Below, one piece after another: positions 58,509-64,000 of a stretch of DNA of 64,000 nucleotides. Each line of letters opens with the position of its first letter. Positions within the stretch are counted from its first letter, which is position 1. This DNA is from Mesorhizobium sangaii (GTDB taxonomy: Bacteria > Pseudomonadota > Alphaproteobacteria > Rhizobiales > Rhizobiaceae), in assembly GCF_014207355.1 (NCBI RefSeq), contig NZ_JACHEF010000004.1, positions 1 to 64,000 of the forward strand, read 5' to 3'. Under the pieces are notes generated by a model. It made no database searches and was not told the DNA's origin. It was given only the letters and a program-made list of their open reading frames with translations. Both the position numbers and the translations under genes were made by a program.

Positions 58509-60160
58509 ACGCTTCTTCGCAGACGCTTGGCCAGACCCAGGGGATCGAGGCGTTCCTTGCCTTTCTCGAGGGCGAGAAGGTGCTGACCGCGCACGCCGCC
58601 CAGCGCGCATTGGGGGCATCGCGAACCTCGGGGCACCCGTTCGATACGGTGATGACCGAACTCGGCCTGATCGGCGAGCAGGACCTTGCCAACAGCCTCA
58701 GCCGCTACCTGAACGCACCGACGCCGGTCGAGATTCCCGAACGGGTCAGCCCCGAAATGCTGGCAGGCGTGCCGCTGGCCTATCTGCGTGAAAACGCGAT
58801 CCTGCCGCTGCAGATGGACGCCGAGCGGCTGGTCGTCGCCGTGGCCGATCCGTTCTCGTCGGCAACCATCGACGCGCTCGCCTTTCACTATGAGCGGACG
58901 CTGGCGCTGCGCATTTTGCCCAGGCGCATGATTGCCGAATGCATCGACCGCATCGAGCAATCGGCCATGGCGGCCGTTTCAAATGGCGGCAACGGCGGCG
59001 AAACCCTGGATTTCGGCCCCGACGACCTCGACCGGCTGAAGGATTTTGCGCGCGAGGCGCCGATCGTTCGCTTCGTCGCCGAGACCATCCACAAGGCGGT
59101 CGATGCGAGAGCCACCGACATCCACATCGAGCCGCTCGAGGATCACGTCCGCATCCGCTTCAGGCATGACGGCATGCTGTCCACCGTCGACACCGCATCG
59201 ATCGCTATGCTGTCCGGCATCTCCACCCGCATCAAGATCCTGTCGCGGCTCAACATTGCCGAACGGCGCTTGCCGCAGGACGGACGCATGCGCATCGCCG
59301 TGCGCGGCCGCGACGTCGACCTGCGCGTCTCGGTCATTCCGTCCATTCACGGCGAAGCCATCGTGCTTCGAATCCTCGACCGCGCGGGGGTCGAACTGAA
59401 ATTGGAGAAACTGGGGTTCGACGGCGCCGCACAAGCGAAAATCCGTTCCATGTCGCAAGCCGCCAACGGCATCGTGCTGATCACCGGGCCGACCGGCAGC
59501 GGCAAGACGACGACGCTCTATTCCATCCTCGCGGAACGTTCGCGGCCGGACGTCAAGATTTTCACCGTCGAGGACCCGGTCGAATACCGGATGGCCGGCA
59601 TCACCCAGTTGCAGGTCAATCCGGCGATCGACCTCGACTTTGCCGCTGCCCTGCGTTCGATCCTGCGGCAGGACCCCGACATCATCCTGCTCGGTGAAAT
59701 TCGCGATCGCGAAACGGCGCAAGTCGCGGTCCAGGCAGCCCTGACCGGCCATTTGGTGTTCTCGACGCTCCACACCAACAGTGCCGCGGGGGCGCTCACG
59801 CGGCTTCGCGATATGGGCATCGACGGCTATCTGCTCGGTGCGACGATCAGAGGCGTCATCGCACAGAGGCTGTTGCGGCGTATTTGCCCGACCTGCCATG
59901 GCGCCGCCCAAACCGTTCCGGCGTGTCGCACCTGCAACGGCTCCGGCTACAGCGGTCGCACGGTGACCTACGAAATGCTGCAGGTGTCGCCGCGCATCGC
60001 CGAGCTTATCGACCAAGGTGCCGGCGAAATGGAGATCGGGAAAATCGCGGCCGAAGACGACCTCGTGCCGATGTCCGTCCACGCAACGGCACTGGCCCGA
60101 TCGCAGGTCACCACGATGGACGAAGTCCGGCGCGTCATCGATCTCGCAGGAGGCGACTGA
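58505..60160 (+). CDS. gspE: type II secretion assembly ATPase GspE
   Basis: The 551-residue ATPase has an N-terminal GspE N1/N2 part and the family core: RATDIHIEPLEDHVRIRFRHDG, Walker A GPTGSGKTTT at about 327-336, the Asp box FTVEDPVEYR, Walker B ILLGEIRDRETA and LTGHLVFSTLHTN. The zinc motif is CPTC-9 residues-CRTC starting near residue 461. Classical GspE has 29 residues between the Cys pairs, so this loop is short. The ATG at 58505 overlaps the gspK stop. Confidence 0.95.
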   Translation: MNASSQTLGQTQGIEAFLAFLEGEKVLTAHAAQRALGASRTSGHPFDTVMTELGLIGEQDLANSLSRYLNAPTPVEIPERVSPEMLAGVPLAYLRENAILPLQMDAERLVVAVADPFSSATIDALAFHYERTLALRILPRRMIAECIDRIEQSAMAAVSNGGNGGETLDFGPDDLDRLKDFAREAPIVRFVAETIHKAVDARATDIHIEPLEDHVRIRFRHDGMLSTVDTASIAMLSGISTRIKILSRLNIAERRLPQDGRMRIAVRGRDVDLRVSVIPSIHGEAIVLRILDRAGVELKLEKLGFDGAAQAKIRSMSQAANGIVLITGPTGSGKTTTLYSILAERSRPDVKIFTVEDPVEYRMAGITQLQVNPAIDLDFAAALRSILRQDPDIILLGEIRDRETAQVAVQAALTGHLVFSTLHTNSAAGALTRLRDMGIDGYLLGATIRGVIAQRLLRRICPTCHGAAQTVPACRTCNGSGYSGRTVTYEMLQVSPRIAELIDQGAGEMEIGKIAAEDDLVPMSVHATALARSQVTTMDEVRRVIDLAGGD

Positions 60161-61377
60161 TGCCGGCCTTTGCCTATCGCGCCTATCTCGTCGACGGCAG
60201 CACCGAGACCGGCGTCCTCGATGCATCGACCAAGCAGGATGCTGCCCGCAAACTGGCGCAGCAGGGCCGCCGCTCATACCATCTGGCCCCAGTGAACGGC
60301 GAAAGGCAGCAGCTTCGCTTGCCGGGACGCAGCGCGCTGACGTTCACCCGCAGGGTCGATCTCAGCCGGCTGTTCTCCGAGCTTTCAGTGCTTCTCAACG
60401 CCGGCTTCACGGTCGACCGTGCCTTGAACGCGGTTATCTCGGGCGAGGCCAACCGCCAGCGGCGGCAACAGCTGCAATCGGTGCTCGATCTCACGACAGG
60501 CGGCCGGCCCATCGCCGAAGCGTTTGCCGGCCTGCCGGGCATCACCTCCGACGTCGCAGCCTTGCTCGCCAGCGGCGAGCGCAGCGGCAAGATGGCCTAT
60601 ATATGCCAGCGGCTGGCGGATACGTTCGAGGCAACGGCCAAGCGCCGTGCGGCGATCGTCGAGGCCCTGGCCTATCCGGCTTTCCTGCTCATGGTCATGA
60701 GCGGCGCGCTGGTCATTCTGGCGACGGTTCTGGTGCCGGCGCTGGAACCGATCTTCGAAGGCTCATCCGCCCCCAAGCCGTTCACCATGACCGTGCTTTC
60801 AACGCTCGGCACGGTGTTCAGGGACTATCCCTTCGTCTTCCCGCTGGCGGCGGTGCTGGGCCTGCTTTCCTATCTTTTCCTGTCCCGGTCGACTGGTGCC
60901 AGAAAACAGTTTTCGCATTGGCTGTTGAAGATCCCGTTGATCGGCCCGCTGGTCAGGGATGCCGTGGTCGCGCGCTATCTGGAAACGCTTGCGTTGCTGC
61001 TCGGCAATGGCGTGGCGATGACCGAGGCGCTTGGGCTGGCCGCCAATGTTTCCAGGCAGAGTTCACTGGCGGCAAGCTTTGCATCCATCGAAGAAACCGT
61101 CGCCAATGGCGCCCGCCTGCATGGCGCGATCGTCAAGGCGGGGATTTTCGACAACGCGACGATGTCGCTGGTCTCGCTCGGCGAAGAGGCGAATGCGCTT
61201 CCGGTGGTGCTGGACCGTGCCGCGAAAATGCTTCAGCTGACGCTGGCGCGGCGGATCGACACCGTGCTGAAGCTATTGACGCCGGCGCTGACGATTTCGC
61301 TCGGTTTTCTCGTCGGCAGCCTGGTCATTTCGGTGATGACCACGATCCTCAGCATCAACGATCTGGCGCTGCAATGA
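60160..61377 (+). CDS. gspF: type II secretion inner-membrane protein GspF
   Basis: The 405-residue protein starts MPAFAYRAYLVDGST. It has two GspF domains (LSRLFSELSVLLNAGFTVDRALNAV and VARYLETLALLLGNGVAMTEALGLA) with three transmembrane segments (about residues 167-190, 220-240 and 375-400). It is the platform protein over GspE. The ATG overlaps the gspE stop. The longer upstream frame runs through gspE and is not real. Confidence 0.93.
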   Translation: MPAFAYRAYLVDGSTETGVLDASTKQDAARKLAQQGRRSYHLAPVNGERQQLRLPGRSALTFTRRVDLSRLFSELSVLLNAGFTVDRALNAVISGEANRQRRQQLQSVLDLTTGGRPIAEAFAGLPGITSDVAALLASGERSGKMAYICQRLADTFEATAKRRAAIVEALAYPAFLLMVMSGALVILATVLVPALEPIFEGSSAPKPFTMTVLSTLGTVFRDYPFVFPLAAVLGLLSYLFLSRSTGARKQFSHWLLKIPLIGPLVRDAVVARYLETLALLLGNGVAMTEALGLAANVSRQSSLAASFASIEETVANGARLHGAIVKAGIFDNATMSLVSLGEEANALPVVLDRAAKMLQLTLARRIDTVLKLLTPALTISLGFLVGSLVISVMTTILSINDLALQ

Positions 61378-61847
61378 CGGCCGCGCCGGGAGCCAGTGCA
61401 TCGGCGGACGCAACGGCCGGATTTACCTTGGTCGAAATGCTGGTCGTGCTGGCGATCATGGCCCTCGTCGCGGCGATCGCCGCACCGGGGCTCGTCAGCA
61501 ACTATCGCAGCAAGAACCTGGAGACGCTAGCCGGCGAAATCACCATGCGGCTGCGCCTGTCGCGCACATCGGCAATCGCCACCGCCAGGCCGAAGCAGGT
61601 CATTGTCGATCTCGGCACCCGCATCATCCGATTTGGCGAACGAGACATCGTTGCCCTGCCGGACGATGTCAAAATGACCGTGGTCACCGGCCAAGAGACC
61701 GTCGTCGCCGACCGGCAGACGGTCCTCACCTTCCTTCCCGATGGCAGCGCTTCCGGCATGGACATCTCGCTGCAGCAAAAAGGCCGGACCAGGCGCATCG
61801 CGGTCAACTGGCTGACCGGACTTCCGACCTGGCGCGCACTGCCATGA
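61374..61847 (+). CDS. gspH: type II secretion pseudopilin GspH
   Basis: The 157-residue protein has a prepilin signal ATAG|FTLVEMLVVLAIMALVAAIAAP, cleavage after Gly16 with Glu at +5. The rest fits GspH, with ITMRLRLSRTSAIATARPKQVIVDL and a beta-rich C terminus (VLTFLPDGSASGMDISLQQ). Start at the ATG at 61374, overlapping gspF by 4 bases. The product is a minor pilin of the secretion pseudopilus. Confidence 0.87.
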   Translation: MTAAPGASASADATAGFTLVEMLVVLAIMALVAAIAAPGLVSNYRSKNLETLAGEITMRLRLSRTSAIATARPKQVIVDLGTRIIRFGERDIVALPDDVKMTVVTGQETVVADRQTVLTFLPDGSASGMDISLQQKGRTRRIAVNWLTGLPTWRALP

Positions 61848-62203
61848 CCGGGACATCGTCGCAGCCCTCCCCCGAAGACGGATTCTCGATCCTCGAGATG
61901 ATCGTCGCCATGACCATCCTGGCGCTTGTGCTTGGCATCGCCAGCCAGTCGATCGTGCTGGCAAGCCGCAGCATCAGTGCGGCCCAGCGCCAGGCCGAAG
62001 CCGCCAGGACGGTGCGTGTGATGCTGGCCGACTACGAAGCCCAAATCCAACCCACGGCGCAATCCGGTTGGACCCTGAAGACCCGCACGATAGACGTGTC
62101 GAAGGCAAAGGTAACCGCTGTTCTCATCGAGAACAGCCACGGAGCGTTTCCAGGCGGGTCATTTCTGACCTTCGTGCCCGTGCGGGACCCGGCGCTCCCA
62201 TGA
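61844..62203 (+). CDS. gspI: type II secretion minor pseudopilin GspI
   Basis: The 119-residue protein has a prepilin leader EDG|FSILEMIVAMTILALVLGIASQS with cleavage after Gly13 and Glu at +5. It has the short length typical of GspI. The C-terminal part (SGWTLKTRTIDVSKAKVTAVLIENS) is beta-rich. It overlaps gspH and gspJ by 4 bases each. GspI, J and K form the pseudopilus tip. Confidence 0.85.
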   Translation: MTGTSSQPSPEDGFSILEMIVAMTILALVLGIASQSIVLASRSISAAQRQAEAARTVRVMLADYEAQIQPTAQSGWTLKTRTIDVSKAKVTAVLIENSHGAFPGGSFLTFVPVRDPALP

Positions 62204-62934
62204 TCGGCCTGTTCTTCCGCCCTCGTTCCAAGGTCCGAGCCGGCAGGATTCGGAAACGTCTTTCAGGCGCCCGTCGGCCAGGTCGCAAATCGCCGCCGGA
62301 ACCATCGGCATCGGCTGAGGGGTTTGCGCTCATCGACGTGCTGGTCGGGCTGGCCCTGATCGGCGTGATTACGTCGCTGATGATGGTCTTCCTCGGCCAG
62401 GCCCGAACGATGGTGCGCATCGAAAAGGCAACCGAATTCCAGATGGAGGTCGATGCCGCATCGCGGTTTCTGGAAACGGCGATCAGCCATGCCGAGCCGT
62501 TGCCCCTATCCAAATCGTCGCCGGACATGGTGCTCTATCTCAACGGCAACAATGCCCGGATCGAATTCAGCGCCGTTCAGGCGATCGGCTTCAAATCCAC
62601 CGCGCTGCGCGAAATTGCTGTTTCGCTTGGTGATGGTGGCCAGGCCGGAGGCGTGCTGGCCATCGTCCAGAAAACACGGCGCGGCAGCGGATCCAACGCA
62701 TCGACGCGGGGCGAACCGGTGCGGTTGATCGGCGGTGTGAGCGCCATGAAATTCGAGTACCTAGACGGTGCGGCGACGGCCTCATCGTGGTCGCCAGGCT
62801 GGACCGTGCCGCGGCGCCTGCCCGCCGCCGTGCGCTTCACCATCTCGGTACTGCGGGATGGTGCGGCCTATTCGGCGAGAGGTTTTGCACGCCTCGACCT
62901 GACAAATGCCCAGGCGCTGCCGCGCACGAAGTGA
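62200..62934 (+). CDS. gspJ: type II secretion minor pseudopilin GspJ
   Basis: The 244-residue protein has a long basic N-terminal extension before the prepilin site AEG|FALIDVLVGLALIGVITSLMMVFL (cleavage after Gly41). The +5 residue is Asp46, not the usual Glu. The rest fits GspJ (QMEVDAASRFLETAISHAEPLP). It is the last + strand gene and converges on gspG with a 12-base gap. Confidence 0.8.
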   Translation: MIGLFFRPRSKVRAGRIRKRLSGARRPGRKSPPEPSASAEGFALIDVLVGLALIGVITSLMMVFLGQARTMVRIEKATEFQMEVDAASRFLETAISHAEPLPLSKSSPDMVLYLNGNNARIEFSAVQAIGFKSTALREIAVSLGDGGQAGGVLAIVQKTRRGSGSNASTRGEPVRLIGGVSAMKFEYLDGAATASSWSPGWTVPRRLPAAVRFTISVLRDGAAYSARGFARLDLTNAQALPRTK

Positions 62935-62946
62935 CTCCGGCCCCTA

Positions 62947-63423
62947 TCAGTTGCTGACGTCCTGGTCTTCGCCGGTTCCGTCCGGCTTGCCGTCCTTGCC
63001 CAGGCTGCGGATGACCACGCCGCTCGCATCGGCCTTCACTTCATAGGAATAAGGCCTCCCCCACGGATCCTTCAGGCCGGTTGTTCCCTTGAGATAGGGC
63101 CCGTTCCAGCGCGCTTCGCCGGCCGGCGCGGCGACCAGGGCCAAGAGCCCCTCCTCCGCGGTCGGGTATTTCGCGTTGTCGACATAGTAGAGCTCGAGCG
63201 CGCTTTCGATGTTGCGGATTTGCGCCTTGGCCGCGTTGGTCCTGGCCGAGCCGAGATAACGCAGGACCTGTGGCGCGGCCAGCGTCGCGATCAGCGCAAT
63301 GATGGCGAGCACGACGAGGAGCTCGACCAGGGTGAAGCCGCCTTCGCGATCATTTCTTTCGCCGACAGATTTTCTGGCGCGGCCGGATTTTTCGGAAAGT
63401 CGAGTGAAGCGCTGAGTGATCAT
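62947..63423 (-). CDS. gspG: type II secretion major pseudopilin GspG
   Basis: The 158-residue protein has a leader of 29 residues ending EGG|FTLVELLVVLAIIALIATLAAP with Glu at +5. The GspG signature AQIRNIESALELYYVDNAKYPTAEEGLLALV and GPYLKGTTGLKDPWGRPYSYEV follows, plus a C-terminal Asp-rich calcium-type region (GKDGKPDGTGEDQD). It is transcribed opposite to the other gsp genes. The ATG at 63423 overlaps the peptidase stop region. Confidence 0.95.
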   Translation of the reverse strand: MITQRFTRLSEKSGRARKSVGERNDREGGFTLVELLVVLAIIALIATLAAPQVLRYLGSARTNAAKAQIRNIESALELYYVDNAKYPTAEEGLLALVAAPAGEARWNGPYLKGTTGLKDPWGRPYSYEVKADASGVVIRSLGKDGKPDGTGEDQDVSN

Positions 63424-63917
63424 CAGAGCAGTCCCATGTTCAAACCTGCAAATTGCTCCAGCGCCCAGCTGCAGCCGAGGCCGATGCCGATAAACGGACC
63501 GAAGGCAACACGGGCCCGCGCCGCTGCCGGCCCTGTCGCAAGCACCTGCCCGCCAACGAACAGCAGGGCGCTGGCGCTGGCGATGAACAGCAGCACCGGC
63601 AAAAGCAGCGGGCTGATCCAGCATGCGGCGGCGGCCAGCATCTTGACGTCGCCGAGGCCGAGGCCGATCCTGCCGGTCATCAGGAAATGACCGCGCCGGA
63701 TCAGCCAGGCAGCGGCGAAAGTCATGGCGGCAAACAGGAGCCGCAGCGGTAGGCCGTCTGCCTCAGTCGCCATCTGATAGCCAAGGCCGAGGGCGGCCAG
63801 AGCCAGGTTGAGGTCGTCCGGGATGATCTGCCTGCGGAAATCGGCTATCGAAATCGCGGCCAGAACCGCCGCCAGGGCGACCGTGGCGGCCAGCACGAGA
63901 GATGGGTGCGTGGCCAT
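63423..63917 (-). CDS. type IV prepilin peptidase, A24 family (GspO-like), short form
   Basis: The 164-residue polytopic membrane protein has the catalytic Asp pair of A24 peptidases: Asp26 in SIADFRRQIIPD and Asp90 in GLGLGD. It lacks the N-terminal methyltransferase domain with zinc cysteines of full-length GspO/PilD, like CpaA/TadV forms. It should process GspG, H, I, J and K leaders. ATG at 63917 is used; a TTG at 63923 is the alternative. It ends where gspG begins. Confidence 0.85.
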   Translation of the reverse strand: MATHPSLVLAATVALAAVLAAISIADFRRQIIPDDLNLALAALGLGYQMATEADGLPLRLLFAAMTFAAAWLIRRGHFLMTGRIGLGLGDVKMLAAAACWISPLLLPVLLFIASASALLFVGGQVLATGPAAARARVAFGPFIGIGLGCSWALEQFAGLNMGLL

Positions 63918-63919
63918 CG

Positions 63920-64000
63920 TCAATACGCCAGCCTCTTCAGATCCTGTTGCAGCTTGGTGCCGCCGCGCCGCTTCTGGATCGGCGTCTGCAGGCTGATCTT
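63920..64000 (-). CDS. 3' end of a further type II secretion gene (partial)
   Basis: A reading frame is open from the right edge of the window to a TGA at 63920-63922, giving the C-terminal 26 residues (KISLQTPIQKRR, then LQQDLKRLAY). It overlaps the start zone of the prepilin peptidase and is on the same strand. A secretin gspD is a natural candidate because no gspD has been seen in the locus, but the tail is too short to prove it. Confidence 0.5.
   Translation of the reverse strand, partial: KISLQTPIQKRRGGTKLQQDLKRLAY

Overview
The window reads as chromosome of a GC-rich alphaproteobacterium of the order Hyphomicrobiales, most likely Mesorhizobium or a close relative. The reasons are the uniformly high GC with strong third-position bias, the many peptide/opine-type and polyamine-type ABC importers, a NasS/NasT-controlled nitrate assimilation operon, and short palindromic intergenic repeats of rhizobial type. 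No rRNA, tRNA, CRISPR array, transposase or phage gene was seen. The genus is an inference from gene content.

Layout. 1-4004 (- strand): a three-subunit molybdenum hydroxylase of the xanthine dehydrogenase family followed by a MoaD/ThiS-like protein. 4263-7417: a SRPBCC protein, then an SDR plus NADP-dependent quinone-oxidoreductase-like pair divergent from a TetR regulator. 7418-8162: a gene-poor stretch with a repeat and a small secreted protein. 8371-13797: an amidase, then a - strand LLM flavoenzyme/ThuA/aldehyde dehydrogenase operon. 14093-23397: a ROK regulator facing an operon for a dipeptide-type ABC importer, a GNAT protein and a cytosolic GH20 beta-N-acetylhexosaminidase. The same 15-bp palindrome lies before the regulator and before the operon. 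23708-31449: a second peptide-type importer with a tandem DUF427 protein and an NtaA-type flavin monooxygenase, and a divergent fused double ATPase. 31621-35746: a heterodimeric ABC exporter and a small protein. 35842-42287: an XRE-cupin regulator, a polyamine-type importer, an FAD amine oxidoreductase and a cupin. 42289-42543: a BrnA-like antitoxin with no visible toxin.

42708-53706 is the nitrate assimilation locus, read on the - strand as nasT, nasS, regulatory leader, nrtA, nrtB, nrtD, nirB, nirD, nasA. The nasS-nrtA gap contains, in order, an NtrC-type palindrome, a -24/-12 sigma54 promoter, two hexaloop hairpins of ANTAR-target type and an intrinsic terminator. The upstream arm of the terminator overlaps the second hairpin, so the gap looks like a full nitrogen-plus-nitrate double switch. 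The nasA reading frame runs through a large rhizobial palindromic repeat that adds about 60 residues. 53784-55197 holds a decayed phnK-like ATPase tail and an intact phnM. 55353-64000 is a type II secretion locus: gspL, M, C/N, K, E, F, H, I, J on +, converging on gspG, a prepilin peptidase and the tail of a further gene on -.

Main points for follow-up are the NasT leader, the palindromic repeat translated inside nasA, the ROK and XRE operators, the asymmetric ABC exporter and the unusual GspE zinc motif. All family assignments come from reading motifs in the translations. No database search was run.
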